A stretch of DNA of 64,000 bases from Paracoccaceae bacterium. Lineage in GTDB: Bacteria > Pseudomonadota > Alphaproteobacteria > Rhodobacterales > Rhodobacteraceae. The translations under genes were made by a program, and so were the position numbers. The notes under the pieces were generated by a model, which made no database searches, was not told where the DNA came from, and saw nothing but the letters and a program-made list of their open reading frames with translations. This document shows positions 52,824-64,000 of the stretch, in pieces (within the stretch, counting starts at the first letter, position 1; the number at the start of each line of letters is the position of its first letter). Where the stretch lies: the NCBI GenBank assembly GCA_006226775.1, contig SBGD01000060.1, positions 149,876 to 213,875 on the forward strand. The letters are read 5' to 3'.

Positions 52824-54197
52824 ATGACAAAAGACCAGTGGGGCGCACTACAGGGACAGTTGCGGGAAACCGTAGGGGCGAACAACTACACGAACTGGAT
52901 CGAACCGCTGCGGTTCGACGGAGTGACGGACGGGGTGGCGAAATTTCTGGTGCCGACGAATTTCATGGGCAACTACGTGTCGCGCACCTTCGGCGATCTG
53001 CTGCTCTACACCATGACCAACGCCGGCGCCGAAGTGCGCCGGATCGAATTCGACGTTGCTGCCAACAAGACAAGCTCGCCGCGGGCCGAGGCTGCCAGAT
53101 CCGCGGCGCAGCGCCCGTCACAGGGCAAGGCGACGAAACCGGATCTGGGCGACCTGCTGCCAAGCGCGCCCCTGGATCGTCGCTTCACCTTCGACACCTT
53201 CGTCGTCGGCAAGCCGAACGAGCTTGCCCATGCCGCCGCGCGCCGGGTGGCCGAGGGCGGCGAGGTGACCTTCAACCCGCTGTTTCTCTATGGCGGCGTG
53301 GGCCTGGGCAAGACGCACCTGATGCACGCCATCGCCTGGGAGCTGAAGGTGCGGATGCCGCATCTCAACGTGCTCTATCTCTCGGCGGAACAGTTCATGT
53401 ACCGCTTCGTGCAGGCGCTGCGCGACCGCAAGATGATGGACTTCAAGCAGATCTTCCGCTCGGTCGACGTGCTGATGGTCGATGATGTCCAGTTCATCGC
53501 CGGCAAGGACAGCACCCAGGAAGAATTCTTCCACACCTTCAACGCGCTGGTCGACCAGAACAAGCAGATCATCATTTCCGCCGACCGCGCCCCGGGCGAG
53601 ATCAAGGACATGGAGAACCGCATCCAGTCGCGCCTGCAATCGGGGCTGGTGGTCGACCTGCACCCCACGGATTACGAGCTTCGGCTCGGCATCCTGCAGT
53701 CCAAGCTGGCGGCGCACCGGGTGCAATATCCCGAGCTGGAACTGGACGGGAAGGTGCTGGAATTCCTCGCGCACCGGATCTCGACCAATGTGCGGGTGCT
53801 GGAGGGCGCGCTGACGCGGCTCTTTGCCTTTGCCTCGCTGGTGGGTCGTCCGATCACCATGGAGCTGACCCAGGATTGCCTCGCCGATGTGCTGCGCGCC
53901 TCGGAGCGCAAGATCACCATCGAGGAGATCCAGCGCCAGGTGGCCGAGCATTACAACATCCGCCTGTCGGAACTGGTCGGGCCCAAGCGGGTGCGGATCT
54001 TTGCCCGGCCGCGGCAGGTGGCGATGTACCTGTGCAAGCAGCTGACCAGCCGCTCGCTGCCCGAGATCGGCCGCCGCTTCGGCGGGCGCGACCATACCAC
54101 GGTGATGCACGGGGTGCGCCGGATCGAGGAATTGAAGGTCCAGGACGGCCAGATTGCCGAAGACCTCGAAATGCTGCGCCGGACGCTGGAAGCCTGA
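52824..54197 (+). CDS. dnaA: Chromosomal replication initiator DnaA
   Basis: A 457-residue AAA+ protein that unwinds the replication origin. Domain I (MTKDQWGALQGQLRETVGANNYTNWIEPL), linker, AAA+ domain with Walker A GGVGLGKT (157-164) and Walker B VLMVDDVQF, and C-terminal DNA-binding domain with the DnaA signature GGRDHTTVMHGVRRIEEL are all present. The start at MTKDQW fits the family; longer in-frame starts lie in non-conserved sequence. The order rpsT-dnaA-dnaN-recF-gyrB is typical of the order. Confidence 0.98.
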   Translation: MTKDQWGALQGQLRETVGANNYTNWIEPLRFDGVTDGVAKFLVPTNFMGNYVSRTFGDLLLYTMTNAGAEVRRIEFDVAANKTSSPRAEAARSAAQRPSQGKATKPDLGDLLPSAPLDRRFTFDTFVVGKPNELAHAAARRVAEGGEVTFNPLFLYGGVGLGKTHLMHAIAWELKVRMPHLNVLYLSAEQFMYRFVQALRDRKMMDFKQIFRSVDVLMVDDVQFIAGKDSTQEEFFHTFNALVDQNKQIIISADRAPGEIKDMENRIQSRLQSGLVVDLHPTDYELRLGILQSKLAAHRVQYPELELDGKVLEFLAHRISTNVRVLEGALTRLFAFASLVGRPITMELTQDCLADVLRASERKITIEEIQRQVAEHYNIRLSELVGPKRVRIFARPRQVAMYLCKQLTSRSLPEIGRRFGGRDHTTVMHGVRRIEELKVQDGQIAEDLEMLRRTLEA

Positions 54198-54358
54198 GCA
54201 GATGCAACACTACGGCGGGCGATGTGACATCCGCGCCCGCCGTCCCTTGACGGCCCTGCAAAAGCATTGGAAACCTTGGCGAAAGCCCTGAAAAAGGGCT
54301 TGGCGCTATGGGGGGATACGGCTAACGTGCCGGTCCCGGGCTTTCGGAGGGACCAAGT

Positions 54359-55477
54359 ATGAAGATCAGCATAGAACGTGGCACTTTGCTGAAAGCCGTG
54401 GCGCAGGCGCAGTCGGTGGTCGAGCGTCGCAATACCATCCCGATCCTCGCCAATGTCCTGATCGAAGCCGAAGGCGACACCGTGTCCTTCCGCGCCACCG
54501 ACCTCGATATCGAGGTGGTGGACAAGGCCAACGCGGTCGTGGAACGCGCCGGGGCCACGACGGTTTCCGCCGTGACCCTGCACGAGATCGTGCGCAAGCT
54601 GCCCGATGGCGCGCTGGTGACCCTGGCGGAAGAGGGGGCCTCGGGGCGGCTGACGGTCGAGGCGGGGCGGTCCAACTTCTCGCTCGCGACCCTGCCGAAG
54701 GAAGATTTCCCGGTCATGGCCTCGTCGGAATATGCCACCAATTTCTCGGCCCCCGCGCCGGTGCTGCGGCGGCTGTTCGACAAGTCGAAATTCGCCATTT
54801 CCACCGAGGAAACCCGCTATTACCTGAACGGCGTCTACATGCATGTGGCCGATGGCGAGGGCGGCAGGGTGCTGCGCTGCGTGGCGACCGATGGTCACCG
54901 GCTGGCGCGGATCGACGCGGAACTTCCCGAAGGCGCCGCCGACATGCCCGGCGTGATCGTGCCGCGCAAGACCGTGGGCGAGATGCGCAAGCTGCTGGAA
55001 GACGACGACATGGCCATCGCGGTCTCGGTCTCCGAGACCAAGGTGCGCTTTGCCACGCCCGAGATCACCCTGACCTCGAAGGTGATCGACGGCACCTTCC
55101 CCGATTACACCCGCGTCATTCCCCAGGGCAACACCCGCAAGCTCGAGGTCGACGCCGCCGATTTCGCCCGCGCGGTGGACCGGGTGGCGACGGTCTCGTC
55201 GGAGCGGTCGCGCGCGGTGAAACTCTCGCTCGACGAGGACCGGCTGATCCTGTCGGTGAACGCGCCCGACAGCGGGGCCGCCGAGGAAGAACTGGCAGTG
55301 GCCTATGCCGACGAGAAGCTCGAGATCGGGTTCAACGCCAAGTACCTGCTGGAGATCGCCAGCCAGGTGGACCGCGAGAACGCGGTCTTCCTGTTCAACT
55401 CGGCGGGCGATCCGACCCTGATGCGCGAAGGCAATGACACCAGCGCGGTCTATGTCGTCATGCCGATGCGGGTGTGA
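54359..55477 (+). CDS. dnaN: DNA polymerase III beta sliding clamp
   Basis: A 372-residue ring-clamp subunit. Conserved segments are MKISIERGTLLKAVAQAQSVVERRNTIPILANVLIEA, ETRYYLNGVYMH, ATDGHRLARID and the C-terminal SAVYVVMPMRV. It follows dnaA after 161 bases without an obvious separate gene. It encircles DNA and tethers the polymerase. Strong identity to alphaproteobacterial clamps by eye. Confidence 0.98.
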   Translation: MKISIERGTLLKAVAQAQSVVERRNTIPILANVLIEAEGDTVSFRATDLDIEVVDKANAVVERAGATTVSAVTLHEIVRKLPDGALVTLAEEGASGRLTVEAGRSNFSLATLPKEDFPVMASSEYATNFSAPAPVLRRLFDKSKFAISTEETRYYLNGVYMHVADGEGGRVLRCVATDGHRLARIDAELPEGAADMPGVIVPRKTVGEMRKLLEDDDMAIAVSVSETKVRFATPEITLTSKVIDGTFPDYTRVIPQGNTRKLEVDAADFARAVDRVATVSSERSRAVKLSLDEDRLILSVNAPDSGAAEEELAVAYADEKLEIGFNAKYLLEIASQVDRENAVFLFNSAGDPTLMREGNDTSAVYVVMPMRV

Positions 55478-55533
55478 CACCGGACGCATCTACGTGCCCG
55501 GCGCGGAATCAAGGCCGCAGGCCGCCGCGCGAT

Positions 55534-55620
55534 CGTCACGCCAAAGGCGTGCCTTCGGCACGACCCGCCCCGTCGCACCTACGGTGCGCCACTAATGGGT
55601 GGCACGCCTCCGGCGTGACG
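55534..55620. repeat. Compound inverted repeat between dnaN and recF
   Basis: Two 20-base arms (55534-55553 and 55601-55620) are reverse complements except for a 2-base bulge: CGTCACGCC-AA-AGGCGTGCC against GGCACGCCT-CC-GGCGTGACG. Inside the 47-base loop lie two more hairpins: GTGCC-TTC-GGCAC (55549-55561, competing with the outer arm) and CGCACC-TAC-GGTGCG (55574-55588). The 275-base gap has no gene. It resembles REP-type palindromic units, or a terminator for dnaN. Confidence 0.7.
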
Positions 55621-55679
55621 GGCGGCGATTTGTTGAAGGCAGCGCAACGGTCCAAGCTTTTGCGGATCTGGCACCATAA

Positions 55680-59366
<3,687 letters not shown>

Positions 59367-59536
59367 GCGGGTGTCAGCATTCGACCAGTGTTCGACAACG
59401 GGTGGTCTTGGAGCCTCCGGGCCACCCGTCGGCGTTATTCGCGGAGGCGCAGGAACCATTACCCCCAAGACCTAACTCGCCAGAAAGGGCGGCTGTCATG
59501 GCACGGTCCTGTGCGCGTGTTCGAGGACGTTGGCGC

Positions 59537-60100
59537 CTATGCCGGTTTGCGCGCCAGCAGGGTTGCAAACTGTAGCTGTGCCCCGTTGTGCATGGTGCCA
59601 AGGTCTTCGTTGTACTTCATCATGTCCCAGCCCTGATACATGGTGCCGAGCTGGCCTTCCTTCAGGGTGAACGGGAACCCGACCGGGCAGGGATGGGCGG
59701 CCGTGTCCATGGCACACACGATCAGATTATAGCCGCCGGGCACGGTATGCGCCTGCATGTCGGCGAGAACCGCCTCGACCCGTCCGGGGTCGAGAAACAT
59801 CAGGGTTACGGTACAGGCAATGAACCCGTAGTCGGCATCCAGGTCTGCCCGGTTGATGTCATAGACGCGCGGATCGATATTGCTGATGCCGTCCTGCGCG
59901 ACGATGGAGTGCAGCATGCCAATGGCATTGGCGTTGCTGTCCACTGCGGTGACGTTGAACCCCTGCTGGCTGAGGTAAAGGGCATTGCGGCCATTCGAGC
60001 ACCCCATATCGAGGGCGTCGCAGGGCTCGATCTGCTGGCAAGCCTCGACCACTTCGCTGTGGGGCGGGTTCAGGCCGTGACGGCTGTTGAGATCTGTCAT
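59537..60100 (-). CDS. tehB: Tellurite resistance SAM-dependent methyltransferase TehB
   Basis: A 187-residue cytosolic methyltransferase strongly resembling TehB: HSEVVEACQQIEPCDALDMGCSNGRNALYLSQQGFNVTAVDSN (SAM motif DMGCSNGRN), CTVTLMFLDPGRVEAVLADMQAHTVPGGYNLIVCAMDTAAHPCPVGFPFTLKEGQL and WDMMKYNEDLGTMH. TehB detoxifies tellurite and some halides. The start at MTDLNS is 6 bases after a GGAG site. Stands alone after gyrB; no tehA neighbour. Codon use looks slightly less GC-biased than nearby genes. Confidence 0.92.
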   Translation of the reverse strand: MTDLNSRHGLNPPHSEVVEACQQIEPCDALDMGCSNGRNALYLSQQGFNVTAVDSNANAIGMLHSIVAQDGISNIDPRVYDINRADLDADYGFIACTVTLMFLDPGRVEAVLADMQAHTVPGGYNLIVCAMDTAAHPCPVGFPFTLKEGQLGTMYQGWDMMKYNEDLGTMHNGAQLQFATLLARKPA

Positions 60101-60537
60101 TTCCATCTCCGGTAGGGGCAAGACCTGTTCAGGAGGCCTGGCAATGCAGGCCTGCCGCCTGGGACCATGGACAGAAGGCCAATCAGACTATTGCGTACCA
60201 ATTCACGATGAGAACGGCAACCGCGATCGACTGCTGATGCGCTGGGCTGGAGAAGGACTGGCAGATTGCCCGATTTCCGGGGTTCAAACCCAGGACAGGC
60301 CCCGAGCACACGTTGAAAACATTCTGCCCGCCGGCGCTACCCGGCCTGCGTGCGTCCCGCCGCATGCGGCAAATCGAGCTCGGATCCGACCTCGAAAGCC
60401 GTGCGGCAAATCTGACAGGATGTGGGACGGCGTGGCGGATCGGGGGCGCTGTCAGGCGCACACCAAATCCACCAGCTATTCCGGCGCTTCGTGTCGAATT
60501 TCATCGTGTGGTCGCCGAGCGTGGTGCTTGCAGCGCG
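60101..60537. other. Gap between tehB and the C45 hydrolase without recognised gene
   Basis: A 437-base stretch in which no open frame looks like a protein. It contains a 7-base inverted repeat (AGGCCTG / CAGGCCT) near 60138-60157 and a TTCAAACCC segment near 60290 that resembles a tRNA T-loop but is not followed by a full tRNA fold. It may hold decayed sequence between the conserved gyrB block and the accessory genes. Confidence 0.4.
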
Positions 60538-61671
60538 CTACCACCGGTTGCATGCCACCTGTCCGCTGGCCGTCGACGCGCCGAGGTAGCTCTCGATCGG
60601 TCGCCCCCTGCCGTTGGCATAGTCGCGCCCGACGCGGGCCCAGTCGACCTGCGCGGCCTTCGACCAGTCAGGCCCGTCCAGCGGCGCCCCAATTGCCGGC
60701 GATGCGCCATAATCGACCACCCGCTGTCCTTCCTCGAAGGCGTCAAGCGCCTGATCCCAGCGATTGCCCCGCATCGTCAGCCCCAGCGACTTCGCCCCCG
60801 GATCGTATTCCGCGGTGAACAGCGTGCCGAAGCCTTCGGCATAACGGTCCTGCAGCAGCGGCGGCTTCAGAAACCTCTGGTTGAGCTTGCGCGGCTTCGC
60901 GGGCATCCGCGCGAGGCAGGCATGGCGCTCGAAACTGCGGGTAAAGACCGGGCGATCCGCGAGTTGTCCCGGGCCCTGGTGGTTGGTGGCGATGGCCTCC
61001 GGCATGCGCCGCATCCCGCCGCCGGGCGACAGTTCCACGCTCGCGGTGCGGCGCGCGGCATCCGCCAGCACGACGTTGTACGCCATGTGCGACGGCACCC
61101 GCTTCAGCACGGCCAGGGCTTGGTCCACCGTGTCGCAGGTTTCCAGCAGGTAGCGCAGGATCGTGGTGATGCCGAAGCCCTCGCCGGTGTCCGAGCGGCC
61201 GCCAAAGGCCAGGGCGACGGTCAGACCGGCGGCGTTGATCCCGTCCGACAGGCCCCAGAGGAACTCGACCATCCCCATCACCGGGCGCCCCGACCATGCG
61301 CTGCGCAGCAGCAGGCCCTCGTTCAGATCGGGCGAGAGGTCGTAGTTGCGCACCAGCCGCACGTCCTTCTTGTTGGCGACCGCGGAAATCGAACAGCCGC
61401 CGAGGTAGGGCGGCGGGCACCAGGTCGAGAGAAACCGCGCCGCGCGATCCGAGCCCCCGGCCAGGGCGACCAGACGGTCATAGGTAGGCAGAAGCTCGGG
61501 CATGTGGTGTTGCATCGCGCGCCGGCAGGTCTGGCGCGACGGGCCGAGATCGCCGCCCCGGGCGACGAACCAGGCCTCGTAGGCGGGCCAGGACCGGTCC
61601 CAGCGGGCTTTCCATTTCGGCCCGGGCCGGGCTTCGTCCACGGCGTCGAAGGTCAGTTCCATGTTTGTCAT
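60538..61671 (-). CDS. C45-type Ntn hydrolase (acyltransferase-like)
   Basis: A 377-residue protein of the penicillin acyl-transferase-like, self-cleaving Ntn superfamily. The likely nucleophile is C93 in GGCSISAVA, which would become N-terminal after cleavage, followed by RNYD (108-111), the usual (R)N-x-D motif. Later segments EFLWGLSDGINAAGLTVALAFGG and ITTILRYLLETCDTVDQALAVL fit the family. Substrates in the family include acyl-amides such as penicillins and N-acyl amino acids; the one here is unknown. It starts two bases after the esterase stop (TGAGATG), suggesting coupling. Confidence 0.82.
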   Translation of the reverse strand: MTNMELTFDAVDEARPGPKWKARWDRSWPAYEAWFVARGGDLGPSRQTCRRAMQHHMPELLPTYDRLVALAGGSDRAARFLSTWCPPPYLGGCSISAVANKKDVRLVRNYDLSPDLNEGLLLRSAWSGRPVMGMVEFLWGLSDGINAAGLTVALAFGGRSDTGEGFGITTILRYLLETCDTVDQALAVLKRVPSHMAYNVVLADAARRTASVELSPGGGMRRMPEAIATNHQGPGQLADRPVFTRSFERHACLARMPAKPRKLNQRFLKPPLLQDRYAEGFGTLFTAEYDPGAKSLGLTMRGNRWDQALDAFEEGQRVVDYGASPAIGAPLDGPDWSKAAQVDWARVGRDYANGRGRPIESYLGASTASGQVACNRW

Positions 61672-61672
61672 C

Positions 61673-62758
61673 TCAGGCCCCGGTGTCGGTTTGAAAGAAG
61701 AAGCGGACGAGTTCCGCGCTGGCGTCGGGGCCTTCGGCCACCGCATGCGACCCGGCGGGATTGCCGCCGGACCAGGCATGGCCCAGGCCGTCGATGGTCC
61801 AGTGCTCCAACCGGCTGATCCCATCGGCGCCGCTGGTGACCCTGCGGGTGAAGCTGCGGTTGGCCGCGGTGCCGCGGTCTTCGGTTTGCAGCGTCTGGCC
61901 CGGCAGTCGCTGCAGCACGTCGCGCACGATGTGATCGCCGTTCGCCGGATGCACCACTGCATCGGCGCTGCCGTGAAACACGATGGTGCGCACCGGCGTG
62001 CCGGGCAGGGCGGCGGTCCGCGTCGCGCCATTGCTCATGGCGGCAAAGGCCGAGGGCACGTCCTTTGCCGCGCCGAAGGGCAGGCCGGAATGCGCGCCGA
62101 CGGCGGCAAAGACCTCGGGGTAGGTCTCGCCGAGGATCACCGCCATGGCCGCCCCGGCGGACAGCCCGGCGACGAATATGCGCCCTTCGCCGATTTGGAA
62201 CTCGGCGCCCACCTCGCGGGTCAGCCCGGCGATGATCGCCGGTTCCCCCCGGTCGCGCCGCTGATCGCCCAGGCTGAACCAGTTCCAGCACGATTGCGCA
62301 TTCTCGCCGCGCGACTGCTGCGGGTAGACAACGACGAAACCGTGCCGCTCGGCCAGGGCGTTCATCCCGGTTCCCAGCGCGAAATCCTCCGGCGTCTGGG
62401 TGCAGCCGTGCAACATGACGACCAGCCCGGAGACGCCCTGCGCGGCCGTCGACGGCACGTAGGTCCGATAGCCGCGGCTGCCCGCGGCGCAGGTAAACCG
62501 GCTGTCGCGGAAGGCGGCGCCGGGCGGCAGCGGAGCAGCAGGCACGGGCGTCGCACCCGGCATCTGCCCCAGGCCCTGCAGCACCGCGTCCATCGCCGGG
62601 AAACCGGGCTTGGCCTGGGGTGCCTGGGCACCGCCCTGCGGCGGCACCAGTCCGTGCCGCGCCAGCGTCTGCTGGACGAGATCGTTCGCGGCGGTCAGAC
62701 GGGCAGAGCGCGCGTCATCATCCACCGGGCGCCATGCGCCGATGTTGAAGTCGGTCAT
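61673..62758 (-). CDS. PHB depolymerase-family esterase
   Basis: A 361-residue alpha/beta-hydrolase of the LpqC/PHB-depolymerase family. The N-terminal ~80 residues are linker-like. The core has the oxyanion segment LVVMLHGCTQTPEDFALGTGMNALAERHGFVVVYPQQSR, WNWFSLGDQRRDRGEPAIIAGL, the nucleophile elbow GLSAGAAMA and the C-terminal GLGHAWSGGNPAGSH with the catalytic histidine. No signal peptide is seen, so it would be intracellular. Substrates may be polyhydroxybutyrate oligomers or other short esters. Confidence 0.88.
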   Translation of the reverse strand: MTDFNIGAWRPVDDDARSARLTAANDLVQQTLARHGLVPPQGGAQAPQAKPGFPAMDAVLQGLGQMPGATPVPAAPLPPGAAFRDSRFTCAAGSRGYRTYVPSTAAQGVSGLVVMLHGCTQTPEDFALGTGMNALAERHGFVVVYPQQSRGENAQSCWNWFSLGDQRRDRGEPAIIAGLTREVGAEFQIGEGRIFVAGLSAGAAMAVILGETYPEVFAAVGAHSGLPFGAAKDVPSAFAAMSNGATRTAALPGTPVRTIVFHGSADAVVHPANGDHIVRDVLQRLPGQTLQTEDRGTAANRSFTRRVTSGADGISRLEHWTIDGLGHAWSGGNPAGSHAVAEGPDASAELVRFFFQTDTGA

Positions 62759-62787
62759 TCGAGGTCCTCGATTGAAGGCCGGGCATC

Positions 62788-63204
62788 TCAGCTGATGCGG
62801 TCGGCAAGGGCTTTCTTGATCTCCGGGCTGGCCTGAAGCGCGCCCAGAACGGTGATCGATCCGATGGTCGCAAGCGCCAGTTCGGGGGTGACGTCGGGGT
62901 CGATGCGGGCCAGTCCCACAACCTTGACATGCAGCACCTCGCCGGCATCGCGAAGCGCTTCGAGATCGTCTCGGGTATAGTCGCGCAGGCCCAGCTCCAT
63001 GGTGTGCCGCTCGATCGATTTGCTGACGGTTTCGACGTGGCTGTCGATCTGCCGCCGGATCGCGGTGCGAATGAAGTCGCTGCGGTTGGAATAGAACCCC
63101 TCCTTCACCAGAAGGTCGATCCGGCCCAGGTCCACATAGCCGAGGTTGATGGTGATCTTCTCACTGTCGGGGGTCTTGTCGCGTAGCTGGCGGATATTGC
63201 TCAT
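62788..63204 (-). CDS. Ribbon-helix-helix (CopG-like) regulator
   Basis: A 138-residue protein with an RHH DNA-binding core near residues 14-50: KITINLGYVDLGRIDLLVKEGFYSNRSDFIRTAIRRQI. A C-terminal helical part (LGLRDYTRDDLEALRDAGEVLHVKVVGLARIDPDVTPELALATIGSITVLGALQASPEIKKALADRI) may mediate oligomerisation. It probably represses the adjacent esterase and hydrolase genes, to which it lies 29 bases upstream in the same direction. It diverges from the DUF302 gene. Confidence 0.85.
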   Translation of the reverse strand: MSNIRQLRDKTPDSEKITINLGYVDLGRIDLLVKEGFYSNRSDFIRTAIRRQIDSHVETVSKSIERHTMELGLRDYTRDDLEALRDAGEVLHVKVVGLARIDPDVTPELALATIGSITVLGALQASPEIKKALADRIS

Positions 63205-63506
63205 GTGCTTCTCTCCATCCCTGTGGATGGTATATGGATGTTTAATCCCACATGGCAAGAGAAAACTTGTGTTGTCCTGTCGAAGCCCGGATGGTGTGCC
63301 CGACCCCGACGGCCTGCGCGGGGCGCCGAAACCTGCATCCGCAGCGGCTGGATTGGCGCGGGCGACGTCGGGCGGATTTCGCGGCAACGGTCAAGCGCGC
63401 AGGGAACCGCAAGGCCTCCCGGGCGGTTTCCTGTTCAGCCGGGCGGCGGCTTCCGGCCATGCCCGCCCGCATCAGGATCCTGCATTCACAAAAGGAGAGA
63501 CCCCAC
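63205..63506. promoter_or_regulatory. Divergent control region between the RHH regulator and the DUF302 gene
   Basis: A 302-base gap with no convincing gene. The part next to the regulator (63210-63265) is AT-richer (TCCCTGTGGATGGTATATGGATG) and may hold its promoter. A strong ribosome site (AAAGGAGAG) precedes the DUF302 start. RHH regulators usually bind their own promoter, so an operator here is likely, but I cannot place it. Confidence 0.4.
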
Positions 63507-63893
63507 ATGACCTACACCATCAACCGCATGTTCGAGGACACGGAGTTCGACGCCATCGACGCCCGCACGCGCGAGGCGCTGGCCGATCAGGGCTTTGGCG
63601 TGCTGACCGAGATCGACGTCAAGGCGACGATGAAAAAGAAGCTGGAGATCGAGATGCCGGCCTATCGCATCCTCGGCGCCTGCAACCCCAAGCTGGCGCA
63701 CCAGGCGATCGGGTTCGAGCCTCGGGTCGGCGCGATGCTGCCCTGCAACGTCATCCTGCGCCAGGTCGACGGCGGCGTCGAGGTCAGCGCGGTCGATCCG
63801 GTGGCCTCGATGCAGGCCATCGAGAACGACGACCTGACCGCCATCGCCCGCGAGGTGCGCGACCTGTTGACCAAGGCCATCGACGCGATCTGA
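63507..63893 (+). CDS. DUF302 family protein
   Basis: A 128-residue protein with a single DUF302 domain: YTINRMFEDTEFDAIDARTREALADQGFGVLTEIDVKATMKKKLEIEMPAYRILGACNPKLAHQAIGFEPRVGAMLPCNVILRQVDGGVEVSAVDP. The central GACNPKLAHQAI and LPCNV blocks are the family marks. The family has a small alpha/beta fold of unknown function, often found near redox or heavy-metal genes. It lacks a signal peptide. Confidence 0.88.
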   Translation: MTYTINRMFEDTEFDAIDARTREALADQGFGVLTEIDVKATMKKKLEIEMPAYRILGACNPKLAHQAIGFEPRVGAMLPCNVILRQVDGGVEVSAVDPVASMQAIENDDLTAIAREVRDLLTKAIDAI

Positions 63894-64000
63894 CCTGGCG
63901 CAGCACCTAGCAGGGTGCTGAAATAGTCCCGCCTCGACAAGGATTTGAGAACGTGATTCACCCTCGGCACGGAAACGGCGGGGGTGAGGATGCGCGGTGT
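63894..64000. other. Right edge, 107 bases without a recognised gene
   Basis: The sequence after the DUF302 stop contains a TAGCAGGGTGCTGAAAT segment of the sort that often flanks insertion sequences in this group, but no inverted terminal repeat can be tested because the window ends. Nothing firm is called. Confidence 0.25.

Noticed and set aside
60270..60310. TTCAAACCC segment that looks like a tRNA T-loop
   Set aside because: No anticodon arm, D arm or acceptor stem could be built around it, so no tRNA or tmRNA is called.
63894..64000. Insertion-sequence end
   Set aside because: Only a short resemblance to IS-flanking sequence; no transposase or terminal repeat can be seen before the window ends.

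Overview
The window is high-GC DNA from an alphaproteobacterium of the order Rhodobacterales (Roseobacter/Rhodobacter type). Three things point there: the flagellar gene set (FlbT, FlaF, DUF1217, MotE, a rod-binding-only FlgJ, dispersed CtrA-like TTAA-N7-TTAA sites), the block rpsT-dnaA-dnaN-recF-gyrB, and the block maf-aroE-coaE-dnaQ / secB.

Layout. 1-5.8 kb: housekeeping genes (Maf-like C-terminus, aroE, coaE, dnaQ, then secB and fxsA on the other strand, then a Tim44-like protein, mltA and smr). 5.8-7.1 kb: an MFS transporter. 7.1-14.7 kb: an envelope polysaccharide/glycan region with a Wza-like export lipoprotein, an SDR epimerase, a small PglC-like sugar-phosphate transferase, a CapD/PglF-like dehydratase, and yjbF-yjbH. 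14.9-47.3 kb: a nearly complete flagellar locus in alternating strand blocks (motB, flgEKLI, fliPNHF, fliL-unknown-motE-motA-unknown-flhA-fliR-flhB-fliJ-like, fliL2-flgHAGF-fliQE-flgCB, fliI, DUF1217-flbT-flaF-fla, flgN-like-flgJ, fliK-flgD). I find no fliG, fliM, fliO, fliD or fliS. 47.5 kb: a small exported YjbE/GfcA-like protein. 47.8-51.9 kb: ubiB, ubiE, mutM and an enoyl-CoA hydratase. 52.1-59.4 kb: rpsT, dnaA, dnaN, recF, gyrB. 59.5-64 kb: accessory genes (tehB, a C45-type Ntn hydrolase, a PHB-depolymerase-like esterase, a ribbon-helix-helix regulator and a DUF302 protein).

How it fits together. The central 33 kb supplies the type III export gate (FlhA, FlhB, FliP, FliQ, FliR), its ATPase complex (FliI, FliH, a FliJ candidate), MS ring, rod, P/L rings, hook, hook junction, flagellin with its post-transcriptional control pair, and the stator (MotA, MotB, two FliL-family proteins, MotE). 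A large periplasmic protein encoded beside motA may be a MotC-like stator partner. CtrA-like sites in front of flgE, between fliF and fliL, and upstream of flagellin suggest that the cell-cycle regulator CtrA controls the locus. The polysaccharide/flagella block lies between two groups of core housekeeping and replication genes, so it is probably close to the replication origin, although I see no origin in this window.
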